64,000 nt of DNA from Phalacrocorax aristotelis (lineage: Eukaryota; Chordata; Aves; Suliformes; Phalacrocoracidae). The position numbers were made by a program, and so were the translations under genes. Shown piece by piece: positions 12,401-26,379 of the stretch. The stretch is from the NCBI RefSeq assembly GCF_949628215.1, contig NC_134297.1, positions 2,976,001-3,040,000 on the forward strand, given 5' to 3'. The notes beneath the pieces are model-generated. The model did no database searches and had not been told where the DNA came from. It worked only from the letters and a program-made list of their open reading frames with translations. Numbering within the stretch: position 1 is the first letter of the stretch; each line of letters begins with the position of its first letter.

Positions 12401-14789
12401 GGAAGATCCCTTCACTGGTGTAGACATTTCTAGGGTCACCATATCTCACCCTTTTTTGACACAACCATGTCTCTGTGAAATAACGTTAAAAGTAAACACT
12501 GCTCCTCTCCCCTCCAAAATCCCAGGCAAAAAGACCATTATGAGATCCAGCTGCATGTACTACAGCACTTAATAAATGTTGACATTTTTACAGAGAGAAC
12601 TGTCTAAATATTTTATTGGTGTTAATATGATCTACACAGGATTAACAGGATCCCAAAATTTGTTCTCTCACCATGCAAGTAAAGGCATATTTACTCTTGT
12701 CTCTTATTTTGGACTTGATTATAGCTTTCCTTCCCTTTAATGCTGAGATGATGGAGCAGGGAGGAGATTGGCCCTCTCCAGCTCCCCAGACCTGGGGAGC
12801 CACTTTACACCTCCTAGCCCCGTCCCTGGCAGCAGGGGCATGCTGCCCTGCTCTGTTGCTGAAGCAGTTGCTGTGCTGCTCAGCTCCGCTCTCCCTCGTT
12901 TTCCCTTTTGACCTGCCTTATTTTTAGCTGCTTCTCACAGATCTCTGAGCTGCATATTTCTTCAGCTTTGATTGTAGCAACTGAGGTAGCAATAGCAAGT
13001 GCAATTTTTGAGCAACGTTTCATGAATGGTTTAGAATAAAAACCCATGCATTAGCCTAAGCAGGCTCCATAGCATTAACAAAGCAACTGTTTATCATGCA
13101 CACATACTGCACTCTGCCCTGTCTTCTCTCCCCTCCTTATAGGACTGACACCATTAGATGGACTGGTCCAGAACTACTGTTTCCCATCCACATAACCTGA
13201 AAACAAACCTCTTTCTCAGTGGCCCTCCAGAGTAATAAAACAATTGCTTTGTACTTCAACATCCCTCACCAGTGATGGAGGTGAAGGCACCTCTCCTCTC
13301 CTGTCATCCTCCATCCCACACGGTTACCATACACTAAGACCCTGACTGCCAGGTCCTGTGCTACCTGCTAGACTGTCCTCACAGTCAGGGCAGTGTCTGT
13401 GACAAAGATCCAGTCATTCCTTTGGAAGCCTGCGAGAAGGCAGCAGTCGGCTAAATCTAGCTCAGCCCTGTGACCAAGCAGGCTGCCAAGTAGAGTACCT
13501 CCAACTGAGGGCATGAGCTCTAAATTATCGCTTATTCCTCCAAGTATTTTCCAGCCTGCATCTCAGCCCTCCTTCCTGCCTCTCTTCATGGTGGAAGAAC
13601 AAATAATCACGACAAGCCACGGGATGCTAAAGGCAGGCTCTCATTCCCTCCCAGGACTCATCTGTGCAGATGCAGTCACCTTCCTCTCCATTAATTCCAT
13701 GGAAGCTCTGCAAACTGCTGCTCCACAGCCCCAGCACTAGTAAATCTCTCTCTCACTCACAGCTGTTTATTCCCTGGTTGGAGCAGCTAGGATTTGCAGC
13801 TCTATAAAACTCTCTGAGCACCACTGGGGCCCCCAGGCACCCTCATGAATAACACTGCTCAGTATGGAAATGATCTGTCTGGGGAGGAGACCAGGCAGAG
13901 CTCCTGGGCTGCCATTGTTGTCTCTTGGCTGAGGGGACGTCATCTATCTGGTGTCCCATTCTAAAGCATGTTGCCTTCACAGTGGTTTTGTATGTAAAAG
14001 TTTCACCCCGCACATAGGGATGAAGGAGATTTTCCCCACAGCCTCTTGGCTTCTGTGCAAGTCCTGTCCTTCCCAACTCACTGTGTGAACCTTTGCCAGA
14101 ACCATGTACCCAGACGTAAGGGGCTAAATCCATTCAGCAGCAATATCACTTATAGGAAATGGCAACTCCACCTCAGTCCTTAAGGGTGTCCCTGACAACT
14201 GAGGCAACCCTGGGGAGAAGTCTGTATGAGACCCAGGAAGCACTGTCAATACCCCTCTTAATGGCATGCTGAGGCACAGGGAGCTCATGTAACATGCAGA
14301 TGGAGGAAACGGTATGGACTGCAGTCCTTCCCCTGACCTACAGCGGTGCACAATCTTGCTATCTTTTTTTGCCATCCACTGCCAGCCTGGCCTTTCTACC
14401 CTGCTGTTCAGTGCACGTCCAGTACAACTTGTGTCACGCTGGTCTCAGTGACTCAGTAAGAAGATGACTGGTAAATACATCAACAGCTCTTGTCTCCCCA
14501 CATTACCCAGAGTCTGGGAAAAAGCTCTGGGAGAGCAGGTTCCAGTCCACTCATTCTGATGCCTCCTTGCCTGGCCAGCCAACATGCCAGCCACCACACC
14601 GAGCTGCGTTCAGCAACCACATATTCTCAAGTGGATGAGCGGAGAAGGATTTAGCCAAGACCCTATCAAAGCTGGAGTCAGAGAAACAGTGAGGTCTGCA
14701 CCTCATGCTAGCTACTACGAAGAAAGTTAACTCTATCCCAGCTGAAACCAGGACAAGTAAGCGGAGTTAGGAAGTGTGACTGTGAGCCA

Positions 14790-15125
14790 CATAGAATCAT
14801 AAAATAGTTAAGGTTGGAAAAGACCCTCAAGATCATCGAGTCCAACTGCTAACCTATCACTGCCAAGTCTACCACTAAACCATATCCTCAAGCACCACAT
14901 CTGCACGTCTTTTAAATACCTCCAGGGATGGAGACTCAACCACCTCCCTGGGCAGCCTGTTCCAATGTTTGACAACCCTTTTGGTGAAGAAGTTTTTTCT
15001 AATGTCCAACCTAAACTTCCCCTGGCGCAGCTTGAGGCCATTTCCTCTCGTCCTATCGCTTGTTACTAGGGAGGAGAGACCAACCCCAACCTCCCTACAG
15101 CCTCCTTTCAGGAGGTTGCTGCTGG
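14790..15125 (-). mobile_element. CR1 LINE, 5'-truncated 3' end (avian type)
   Basis: Read on the minus strand, this is the 3' end of a chicken-repeat-1 (CR1) non-LTR retrotransposon. The frame across 14875-15125 encodes the C-terminal end of ORF2, with the family-typical string [20 protein letters not shown] preceded by [10 protein letters not shown]. After the stop come the usual GGACTCGATGATCTTGAGGG and CTTTTCCAACCTTAACTATT blocks. The element ends in a TATTTTATGATTCTATG tail, the 8-base ATTCTATG-type repeat used by CR1 instead of poly(A). It lacks the endonuclease and most of the reverse transcriptase, as almost all CR1 copies do. It is the best-preserved repeat here and the main reason to call the genome avian. 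Confidence 0.93.
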
Positions 15126-16766
15126 ACATTCATGTTCTGCAGAAGGAAAAGCCTTGAAAGTCTTGAAAGCAGAGGGAGGGGGGAAAGAGAAGGGCTTTGT
15201 ATGGAGGAGTAGAAAAAAACCACAGATAAATAGCAAGGCCAGATCTATCCATGGCCTCTAAAGGACCTCTCTGCAATTCAGACAGCTGGGAGACTGGCAG
15301 GCTTTGCTCTTTCTGATCAGGATGGCAGTGTCACAAACTTGCTCAAGGTCCTCAGCCACCTGTATGTTCATATAGCTTGGTCCTAAAACAGTGTAGCTGT
15401 CCCAGAGGACTTAGTACTGCTGCTGTGCTGATGCAGCTTTACTGCTCCTGGTCCCAGTGTCAGAATGGTTTCTGCTTGCTCAGGAACCTCTGCCCACCTC
15501 AGGGACTTGCCTCAGGGTCAGGCTGATGAACCTGCAGAGCAGCTGGCCCCAGGGCTCCTGAGGCCCATTGCAAAACCTTTGCCACTGCATCTGCCTGCCT
15601 TGTCACCTGAAGCAACAGGTCCTGCCTCAGACACAGTTCTGTGCAGCTACAGTCCCTGCAACACTGGGGCATGCATCTTGGCACAGAGACTGCTGGGTGT
15701 GCAAAAGGGAACCTACCAGCTGGTGAGAGCTTTGGGCCAGATGGTGGGCAGGATTAGAGACATTTGATTTTTCAGAATGCATCAGAAACCTAGATGATCT
15801 AATATCGCTCCAGATGTGAAATGTCTTAATCCACAGGGAGGAGATCTTTTTTTGGGGGGAAGGGACAGTCCTTGCCAACTCCCTTCCCGGAAAGGAATTC
15901 TCTTGCCTTGTCGGGGGTAGTGGTCTGCGAGCGTGTTAAAGAAATTACAGCATATAGCTGGCTCACCACTCTTCACTGGCAAGCCACACAGAGAGCCTTC
16001 CAGCACAGCATCTCCCATACCCCTGCATGCAGTCATTTGGGCTATGAGATTTTTAAAAATGCCTTTATTACAGTGATTATTATTGTAAGTAGGTTAAAAC
16101 ATCATTGACAATGCCAGCTACCCTGAGGAGAAAAAAATAGTGACTTGGAGACTGGTGATTTCAAGCAGCTGCCCACCTCCCCTTCCAACCCCATTCTGAC
16201 TAATTCAGACCTCAGGCAGATGCCTCTTGGCTATGATCTGCAATGTACAAAAAAAAAAGCTTTATAAATAACAACTATTGTTCCAAGATTGCTATCTCTG
16301 CCTCTCCCTCCTTCGCCATCTCCCTAAGGCAGATTCTGAGGCCTCCATTTGTGCTAAGGAGAAGCAGAGGAGGGTCGCTGGAATCTTCCTTCCTGCTCTG
16401 CTTTCCATTTTCTTTTCTCCCAGTACACATGGCTTTGCTACAGTGGAGACACAAAGCTGTGTGCCCCTTGCTTCCGAAGTGCACTTCGTGTGAAAGGCAA
16501 AGCGGAGCTCAGCTTTGTGTGTCTCTGCCCACTTCAGTCTTGCATAAGAACATCTACTCCCTTTGATTATGCGTATTGGCTTCACATCTGGTTTTGTTTC
16601 ATTTCTGTGTTCCTGAACATCCCTAAGTGAAGAACTATTTTACCATTCAGGGAAGGATGCGCCCAGGCAGGGTTTGTGAATAAGGACTGAGAGCCTCCAC
16701 TCCGCAGGACTTCAGACGAGGCTGGAGCAGCTCAGCCCGGCTGGACTCCAAGCACCCAGAGCTTTT

Positions 16767-16804
16767 GCATGCACCCTGCTGCATTGCATGCACCCTGCTG
16801 CATT
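16767..16804. repeat. 19-base perfect tandem duplication
   Basis: The unit GCATGCACCCTGCTGCATT occurs twice in a row (16767-16785 and 16786-16804) with no differences. The following bases, GCCTGCATG, look like a decayed partial third copy. It also gives repeated GCATGC and CTGCTGCA sub-motifs. Confidence 0.9.
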
Positions 16805-17639
16805 GCCTGCATGTGCCCCTGGCAGCCCTCAGGAGCTTTGCATCGCCTGCTAGGCTGTGCAGTGCCTTTTCAGAACAAAGGGTATCTCTGTGTGTGTGTA
16901 GTGCAAGGACTCGAAACACCAAACCCAGAAGCTGGATTTTGAGAGAGACTGAACGCAGAAATCTGTGCCTGAGCAGGGTGACAGCCAAAAGCGTTAGGTA
17001 ACCATGTAATGCCATGCAACGCATGCCCTGAAGTTTGCTGCTGTCAGCCCTGTTCGGGCTGCTGGTGGGCAGTGGGTGTGATTCCAGGGAGCCAGCAACG
17101 GGCCGGTTGCAGAGTCCTGCTCAAAACAGCTTGCCTTCTTCTCTAAGGGGACACCCTGCTTTGTAGGATGCTTTGAAGACAGCTGACGTGAGAGCCATCT
17201 CAGAGGGAGAATTTGGTGTATCCACCCTCAGCACCCCCTCCCAGATTATTTGACTGTGAGAGATTAGGCTGGAGAAACATCCCTGGTTACACATGGTTCG
17301 CTTTCTTAGGTAATACACCCAGTCAGCCCCCCTTCCAAAGTAAATTCATCCTTTCTGGCCTGAGGGGCTTAACACAGATAGAGACCCCAGTTTCCTGTTT
17401 CCCCCTGCACATCAGGGGAGAAGAGAGGGAGGTGTGGAGCACACAGGCACCTGCTGTGTGAAAACAGGCTGGTTTCTCCACGTAAGAACCTGGCGCCAGG
17501 AGGGCAAAGCACTTTCTCCCAGCCTGGTTTCTCTGATGGGGAAACTTTAGTGCCAGGGGTATTTTCCAAGAAGGATTTCTAGAGGAGGGAAGCAGAGAAT
17601 TTCCTGGAGCTAGTTTATGGCAGTTTTCACACTTACCAG

Positions 17640-17830
17640 CTGTTTGCACATGATATTATTTCACACAATTAGGCAGGTAACAGCACCTTTAAGCCCTGTG
17701 TCAAATATTATTATGCAATAAAATAAAACCCTGAAGGAAATTATCTTGACACACACCCTGATTTACACCCTGCACCATGAAGATAATTACATTTCAGCTT
17801 GATATATAAAAGGCAGCATAGGAAGCTTGT
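17640..17830. promoter_or_regulatory. Candidate AT-rich conserved-type element
   Basis: The stretch is AT-rich with high complexity. It includes ACACAATTAGGCAGG, TTATTATGCAATAAAAT (C/EBP- or POU-like TTATGCAAT), GATAATTACAT and, at 17803-17812, a TATATAAAAG string that fits a TATA box. No open frame or transcript evidence follows the TATA-like string, so an enhancer is as likely as a promoter. This is an inference only. Confidence 0.2.
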
Positions 17831-20800
17831 GAAGAAGGTGCAGCTTTCTGCCATACCTGCTAAGTCAGATGTGTCTTGTTAATCATTTTTTTACAGGAAT
17901 CAAACAAACATTGGTACAAAGAGGGACTGACAGGCCTGATCTCCAGGGTGGCTGGAGGTGGGCTGGGAACAGGTCTGATTGGGGAAGACAGCTCTTGCTG
18001 AAAGGGTAACAGGGAGGGTGAGCAGTATGACCTCTTCCTGCTTCTCCATTTCCTCAATAAGTGTATAATACTTAACCCTGTGTGCAATTTCTCATCCCCA
18101 TTCCCAACAACAATAAAAAACATGGCTGAAGGCATGGCTGCAAATGTATTTGAAGAGGTATTAGGCTGGTGGAGAGAAAGGCCAGGAAGGATGCGTTTGC
18201 TTGTGAGGGAACTTGCTGGCTATGAGAAAGTATCCCAGTTTCCTATTCCCAAAATAAAAGCATTGGCCTGCATTTAGGCTGTATTCTGCCTCTGACCTAG
18301 TCTATGGGAAGGAGAAGTATTGAGCTCAGTGGCCACTAGAGCTCATCTATAGTCCATCTTTACCTCGCCTTCATGCAGAAAGACTTTACTTCTTTCTCAG
18401 TTCTGAGGAAGGCAGTGCATGGGGAAATCCCAGGAAGGACTTAGATTTAACCCTCTCTCATTGCCAAAAACCTCATGCCATGAGCTCAAGACCAGCACTG
18501 TTTTTTCCTTTTTTCCTTCTTTTGCTTGGAGGTTGGTGAGACTAATCCTTTCAGGGTGTGAAAAGGAGCAGAAAAGCCTGAGGCAACCAAAAGTCTCAGT
18601 CCCTGCCTCCTTTCCCAGTAGAGAAGTTGTGGCCTGAAAGTGCAGCTCTGTGGTCTCAAAGCAGAGCAAGAGTCAAGAGAGGAGTAGTATGTTATGTGGA
18701 CCTTCACTGACTGAAGTGAGCTGTGCAGGGTATGGAGCACTTCATTTCTCAGTGGTTCATAACCCTTCAGCCTTGGCAGCCCCTGCAATTCATAACTTAA
18801 TGCAAAGGAATATGTATTCGAAATGACAGGCAGATTACACTCTGGGTAGAGCCAAACCTTCTTCATTTGGGTCTGGAATTGGTTTTAAGCTGCAGGGGAC
18901 CCTGACAGTGATAAAGAGTTAACGTGGCGGCCACTGCTGTCTATACTTGCAACTCATTGAGTGGAGTGGATGTTGCATTAACACTGTTCTGTTAACTTCC
19001 CAGTGATGAGAAGTATCAGCTATCATGTTGCATTTTGACTAGAGAGAGCACAAAGACAAACCAGAGACACAGATTAAGGTTCACAAGGTGGCTCCTCCAG
19101 GCTGCCTTTGCTGGCCCATACCCAGGACAGCAAGACTGGGACTCAGGAGAGGCAATTTGGAGTGGACAACCATGCTGGGGGAGAGAGGAAGGTTAAAGCA
19201 AGAGAGTATTTGTTGGAACGAGAAGCAGAACTGAAGCTGGACCTGCTGTGGCATTGTCCCAGGGACTGGAGCTGTGATAGCAGGTCGATGGACTTTGCAA
19301 GTAAAGCCTGGGACGGGGGGCAGACTCAGGATGGGGACAGTGGGACTGAGATAGCTGCTTATGAAAGCTGAGGAGAGCAGACTGAAACCTGGATGTTGCA
19401 GTATTGAATTGAATTCTGTCCCACTCTTACATCTTTGCCTTTTTGCTTGTATGAGCATAAGCAAAATAAGCACTATGATCAGAAAAAAAGAAGAGAAGAG
19501 AAAGAAGTTAATTACTCATAAGAAACTTCTAGGATCATGGGTTAGACACTGCCTTCTTAAAAGTCTCCAAATCCCCATGAAAAGCCAGGTCCACGCAATG
19601 CACTTTACATACTAACAGAGTCTAATTCCCTGTCTGATAAAAGCAGAAGGAAAGATAAAAAAGCCTGAGGGCAAATAGGATTAATTGTGTGTCAGAGGTG
19701 CCTAATTAGAAAGAATGATGGACTGGAAGGCAACACACAGGAGGCACGAGCCAGCCCAGTCTGCTCTTCATGGCCTCTTCTGTGTATCCAGGCGCATCAG
19801 CTATAGGCAATGTAAATGCTCTAGCGTCAACAACCCCCCTTTTTCTGGTCTGTTCCCTCACTCAGGGAGCTGGGAAGCCCTTCTCTAGTAACTCTCATGT
19901 GTCAGTGTGACCCTGGGAAGATTTCATCTGTTCACATGCTTATTTGCTCCACCTACATTTCCCCTGAAAAATCAATGTGATAAAGAACTCTTGTTCCTTC
20001 TTCCTTTTCCCTCTTCATTACAGTGCCTGTCCTTCCTAGTCTTTTCTCCTGGAAGTTTTTTGAGCATCTGGAATTTCTGAGGCCAGTATTTCTTCTCATT
20101 TTCTACCTCAGGGGACCCGAGTCCCTGCCTCCTGTCAGGAGAGAGTTGGCTTCATTAGACTTGCCCCATGCCGGTAGGAAAGCCAAGCTACTCAAGGGAA
20201 CTCATAGTCCATGGGCAGGCAATGGAGATGGGGAGAAGAACCTTTCTCCCCAGGATTATTCTTCTAGTGTGGATCAGGCCAGTGCTGCTGAAGGCCTTTG
20301 CTCTCTTGCTGGCTCCAGGGCCCTACCAGTCCTGCTGGCCCAGCCAAAAAAGAGGAGTCCAGCTGACACAGTCAGCAGAGATATCAATAGCTAGCTGGAC
20401 CAGAGATACCTCCTGGCAATGTCCCATGGCCTATTAGGAGAGAGTATGGGTTGCTATAGTAAATGGAAATAAATGACCATCAGTGTTGCACTGGAATTTT
20501 CCATAAAGGAGAGCAGCTGGAGGAGGTCTGGTTATTACATGTGATGGGCAGGTTCCAGTCTCTTCTCTTGCTTGAGGGCTCAGAGAGCGTGAGTGGGACT
20601 AATTTCATTTCACCTAAAGTATTCAGTGAATCCTTTTCACCATGTAAAATCCATTGCAGTTTTCTCATTAATCCTCCAAAGTACAGACACTGACTCCAGG
20701 CCTAATCCCACTCTGCTATTGTATTTCTCTACTGCAGCCTTCCCTCATCAGCTTAACAAATTCCCTCTATTTCAATAGACTATCCAAAGCTAAACATGCT

Positions 20801-21477
20801 GGCATTAGACTGAAACTGTCTCCCAAGAGCTGCTATACCTTCTTCACTGGCAGCCTCATTTCCCAGCCTGGGCAGGGAAGAATTCTGAAAGCAGACAGGA
20901 GAGGCGGAGGTCATGAGCTGTGACATTAAAAAATTGCTTCTCTGAGCCTGTGTCAGGTCAGACAAAAAGTGTATCATGTCCCAGGCAAATTAGAATTGAT
21001 TGCAGCTTGGTTTGGGGTTGAGAAATTTTTTTCCCTTTTTCTCTCCTCTGGGGCTGATCCTAACTCAGGTAGGAAATATATTGAGAGTCCATGCTGGTGA
21101 TAAGGTGCTGAATCTAATTAAAGTCTTTGTCAAAGGGCTTTGTTTCAGAGGCCTAGCTCTGGCTGCCAACAGACATCAATTTTAAGCAGGCCCTTTCTAT
21201 GCATAGATACTGCAGCCCAAAGTGAGCAATGTGCTGAGGACCTCTTAAACCCCAGCAACTGGCCCTCAGACCTTCTGCTCTCATTAGACTAGCAATGACT
21301 TCAGCACAGTGCTGCTCTTGGGAAAGATCCTCCAAGGACTTTTGTTTCTTCTAACTTGGGTGCCTGGTTTCTTTCTTCTGTGTTCGTGTTGCTTTCCTTT
21401 TCTCTTTCCACACAGAGGCAAGACTTCAGGTTCCTCCTTTAAGTTGGCTGTTGATTCAAAGCCAAGCTATTTCTTTC

Positions 21478-21525
21478 CCTCTGTGCTTTAGTTTGTCACA
21501 TCTAAAATGGAGAATGCCTACCCTT
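21478..21525 (+). repeat. Possible MIR-type SINE trace
   Basis: TCTGTGCTTTAGTTTGTCAC followed by ATCTAAAATGGAGAATGCCT resembles the MIR segment 'tctgtgcctcagtttcctcatctgtaaaatggggataat' with several changes. Only about 45 bases are alignable by eye, so confidence is low. Confidence 0.4.
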
Positions 21526-24500
21526 CCATTTGCTTGAAGATCCTGAAGGAAGAGCTGAAAGACAGCTATATCAGTATTTTCATCTCCAACCCCTTATGCT
21601 TTGTTCACCCATGTAATTTGAACAGCTGTTTCCTTAATTTACACCATGAAATCATGTTGTTTTCTCCTAGTCCAGACTGTGGCTCCCCCTCTCCAGTGTG
21701 GCACCAGTGAGTTGTAGCAGACAAGTGTTGCTTTAGCTATTACGCAATTCCCCAGTTGGGGTGGTTTTCACACAAAGGATTTCTAGCCAGGAAGAGGTAA
21801 AAATCTCCCTGACCTCATGTCTGCCAAGTTCTAGGCCACGAAGAGCCTGTCATGACTAGTCATCTAAAGACCAACTAAACAAATAACTACAAATACCGAT
21901 TCAATTGCAACCTGCCACTTCCCAACTATTCAGTTACTTACTGACAGCCCATTCACAATTCACTGGGGATTTGAGGTGACCTACACAGCTCAGTTTTCCT
22001 ATTTTACCTGGCCCTGCTTTAGCTCTCAAGAGGCACTTAACACCTAAATAAGTTTCAGAGACATATCTGGCCTTAGACCACTTGTCAATAATACAGGCTA
22101 ATACCCTTTGCTGTGTTTCCATTTATAAGGCATGATTCCCATGTAAATGTTTCATTTCCTTCTGAAATTATTTTGATCGCTTCTGAATTTTTTATCTCTT
22201 TTTATTGCATTCTGGGATCATAATCCTGCTTTATGTCCTGGTATCTTTTGGATAGGCCAAATGCCTACATGCATTTGTTTTTCAGTCTGGCATTTTCATC
22301 TTGCAATTGCTACACAAGCACAGTTCTGAGGGAAAGATTCATGGTGGAAATTAAGCACAAAAGACTAAATGCTCCTATTGAACTATGAGCTGTTGTGTTG
22401 GTTTTTTTTATTTTTTTAAGAGTATTTGGGTGGAAATAGTCCCTTTTTTGGTTTAGCTTTTACAGAACTCCTCTGAGGAACCATAGCAGCCTTCTGGAAT
22501 ATGAAAGAGAGACTTGTCTTTTTAAATAAAAGTGAGAAGGCGGAAACAAAATAAACCAAGGAACAGCTATATATCCCCTGAAATTAGCATCGTCACAGGC
22601 ATTCTAGTAGAACTAACTTGGGAATGATGGTGTGACATGCACAGAAATGGGGGAGAGACTTTTTATCTCATCAGATCTGCTCCAAGGGTGGTGATTTTAC
22701 TCTACTCAAACACAGCCCCTGGTGTGATCTCTAGAGTACAGCTCTGTCAACACAGTGCTGAAGTGCTGATTTCGTGCAATGGGGGGAAATGGGCATCATT
22801 TGGTGTGAGGCTATATCCAAGAGAAGAATAATGAGGAGCAAAACGGGTGGGAAGGATGTGTGGGTGAAAACTGGGCTTGGAGGAGATGAAAACGGTGCAG
22901 AAGGGAGAATGTGTATCTGGCGTATTGTGTGTGCCTGTGCTGTGAGAGAACAAGATCTAGTTTTCCATCTTTACCACATTCTGATTTGTAAAGCGAGGTC
23001 ACCCAGCCGAGAGGATTGTTCTACTTACTGCTGGCTTCTGAAAAAAAGAAAAAACCAAGACCTTTCCGTAAAGGACCATTCTAAAAATCCCAACATTAAC
23101 TTGATAGTGCCTCACATTGCCATGCAGGTTCTCCTGTGTTTTATTTTCTTTCATTAGAGAGCCACTTCTGCTCCCTTAGACTCAGGAGGGGATTTAACCT
23201 TCACATGCATGATTACTTGGTGAAAGGCCAGCTGAGGCATCTAGTCTGCCCATTACATATGCATATGATCTTGATGTGTGCCTTGAATGGGTGGTGAATT
23301 TATACAATCAGCCTCTAATCAGATGTCCCTGAGGCATTACTAAAACATAAAGCACAGGACAGGCCTAGGGAATCCTAAAAGCACAGGCTTGGCATGATCA
23401 AACCTGTCTGTCCCTGTTACACTTCAATCCTGTCTTCCTGCAGTTCTTTCAAAAAAAGTACAGCCAACAACACAGTCATGTCCTTAGACAGACAAAGCAG
23501 CCACCGGTGCTATCTGCGAACAAAGCATGTGATGCTGATTGCAACATTTAAAGAGAAATCACTCCTCTCTAGCCCTAGGTCCACTCTACCAGCTCTCACC
23601 ATTGGCAGAGGAGGTTCAATGGCAGCCCCCTCTTTTCCCTTTATCTCCCTCCCTACCACTGAAGCAAGTGCAATATTTCCACAACATCTTTGTCTGGGTT
23701 ACAGCGTTACAGTTGTTATTAAGTTTGGATATTTTTATAGACTTCTCCACTTACAATATACAAGCATGCATACACACACGACCCTTTCGCTTTAATTTAG
23801 TTCTTTCCTTCCCTGCACCACATCAAGTGACTTCTAATAAATGATCGAATAAATGCATTCAGATAGTGCTGTAATGGAGAAAAATTCAGTGTCTAATGAA
23901 GAGATTGTTCGTAACCCAGGACTGTAAAGATGAATGATGGTGACTACAGTTTGAAAACTCCTTTTAGTTTAAAATATTGCTCCTTGGTAAGGAAAAAAGA
24001 AAGCACAAAGGAAAAAAACCCAATCCCGTATAGTTTTTACCAGGAAGGAACTGCATGCACACAGAACTGTCTCAGCCAAAATTGTTTCATACATCATAGA
24101 CCAACACCAGGCAGATAATGGCAAACAAGTTCTGATCAGGGAGTGATTATTTCTCCGTGCCCCAAGCACTGATGTGCAGAGGACTGACTACAGCTTGATT
24201 TTCTTTAACTGAATTGACCTTTTGAGGTTGAAATTAAGAATGTGATCAAACTGGCCACTAAGATGAGGTGCCAACCTGAAGGAAAATTCATAAGTCAGTC
24301 CTTCCTCTCTCATGCTTATTTCTCCTCTTTGAAATAGCATTGTCTCTTTACATATTGTAGCTATAAGTGCTTGTGCTTAAACAGAAAAAAAAAGGCTCTT
24401 GTCTTCCTGACCAGTGAGTGACAAATATCAAATTATCTCAAAATCATATTGCACCTGATGGAAATCTGTGATCAGATGAGTTATCAGATCTCAGACCCTG

Positions 24501-26379
24501 GCAGAAATAGGAAGCAGAGTGGAGGGAATTATGATGGGATCATTTAGTTTAGTATCAGTCTGCTGTCCCCCACACAAGTACCCGTCATCTCCTGTGCAGT
24601 TGCAGTTTTTGTGTGTTTGTTTTGCCAATTCAGGAGAAGAGTTATTCACACAGAACAAAAGGCAGGCTGCTATGACTGGTTTGGGACCAGAGGGGCATGC
24701 CAGGGGATGCATTTATAGGCAAGGCACAAGGCCTGCTAGCACTACACCCGCTGGCCAGGAATGTACAAGGAGTGCTTTTCCTTTTGGCCAGTCTTGCTCA
24801 GCCGCATAGGTCCTTCAGAGAGGATATAAACCTCAGCAGACACCAATGGTCATCTGCTCAATGCCATCTGCTCTGTTATACCCCTCTTGTTGTTAACTCC
24901 ATTTCCCTGGGCACCCCTTTGTTCTCTTTGCTTTGTTTTGCTCTGACTGTACTGATGGTGCTGACGAATACATTCATGCTTTTCAGACTCACAAAAGACA
25001 ACATGATCAAGTGCTCTGGCACTGGAGGTTTAGGCTAGAACAGGGGAGACGCAAAGGCAGGTCCTATTCCATGCCACTGCAATGTGATCACACGGGGTCA
25101 TCAATCAGCCCATTTGGCCAGGCTCAAACTCTTCCCTTCTCCCAGTATTTTGTCTAGTTAGGCCATGTGAGTTTCAGAACGGGGACACTTCCTACCTGGT
25201 ACAGACATAGTACAAACAACTAAACTCTGTCCACTCATAACAGAGCTGTGGGCACAACTCTCCTCCTCTCCTCTACCATTTGAGCCTAATTCAATGGGTC
25301 ATCTTCCTTCAGTGTAAATGTAAAGCTAGAGTCATTCTCTAGAAGCCAATGAGCAGGAGCAGAGAGTTAGACCCAGCCTATTCAGTGCCGATGGCTTTGA
25401 GATGGAGTACTGGGCTGCAGCTTGACCGTGTGCTCCAGTTTCGTACTTCTGCAGAGGCTGAAGGGGAGACAGTTTGTCGGCCTGTGTAATAATGCGGTCA
25501 AACTGTGCAGCTTTACTGCCTGACAGAGGGGAAGGTGGTTGTGAGTGGTAGGACAGGCTGAGCTGCAGGCTCTGGAAAGAGGAAAGCTGTCTGAAACTGC
25601 CCTTTCCTCTGCCCAGAACTTCAGCCTCTAGTGTTATTCTGCCAGTCAATACTGCAAGGGAAGAAATCAAGTAGACCAGGATTTTTGAAAGGTTCAGGGG
25701 TCTATAGCATGTCATTGCACCGGGCTGAGCAGTTACACAAAGTGAGTCCTGAGAGGGGAGTTCAAAGTAGGAAGCAAATAATAAAACAAGAAAAGTCAGG
25801 CACAGATGAATCCCCTGCCACTAAGATATCAAGAAGTCAAACTTTCACCTTCTATGTTTAAGACAGCACATTTAAATTAATTGAATGAGCCCCGATTTTC
25901 ATGAAAAGCATGCTCTATGGCTGTTCATCTGAATCTTTGCTTCCCTCAAAGATGCTTTTTTGTCATTAATCCAAACTTGCATTGCATATACTCTCTCGTA
26001 AAGCAGTGAGACACACAAGACCCAGGATCTGCCACAGTTTGTTATTGAGCTTGTAATATGCAATTGCGGGAATGATTATAATATCACCAACTGAATTTCA
26101 TCTGTCCCCACACATTCAGACATGCAAGCTGAAATGAACAGTGACAAGAAAATGTTCTTGTTTGCACACAAATACTTTAATAACTAGCAATTTCAGAAAG
26201 AGAAAAGTACAAGAAAAAGAAGTTGAAGGACAAAGAACTCACATATTAAATTCTACAGTGAAGTTAACTCTTAAAAACAATATCACTAAGGCTTTCAATG
26301 TGCCCTGAAGAGTGGTAAAAGCAACCAAAAGGGTTAATTCTCCCCCTAAATATCTCATCCAGTGACCACTACTTTGCAT

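Larger units (their letters stand above)
5213..14789. other. Intergenic flank, no gene recognised
   Basis: No coding exon could be supported on either strand; the longest open frames (for example 7270-7743 and 8371-8874, minus) have no recognisable domain and no supporting partner exons. Small features in this stretch are listed separately: a possible SINE remnant near 5855-5925, a hairpin with CpGs at 7140-7260, and a 24-base tandem duplication at 9445-9492. Purine-rich runs occur near 7070-7135 and 10255-10420. The rest is unremarkable non-coding sequence. Confidence 0.6.

Noticed and set aside
14875..15129. Apparent host gene encoding an 84-residue protein on the minus strand
   Set aside because: It is the C-terminal remnant of the CR1 ORF2 protein, part of the repeat and not a host gene.
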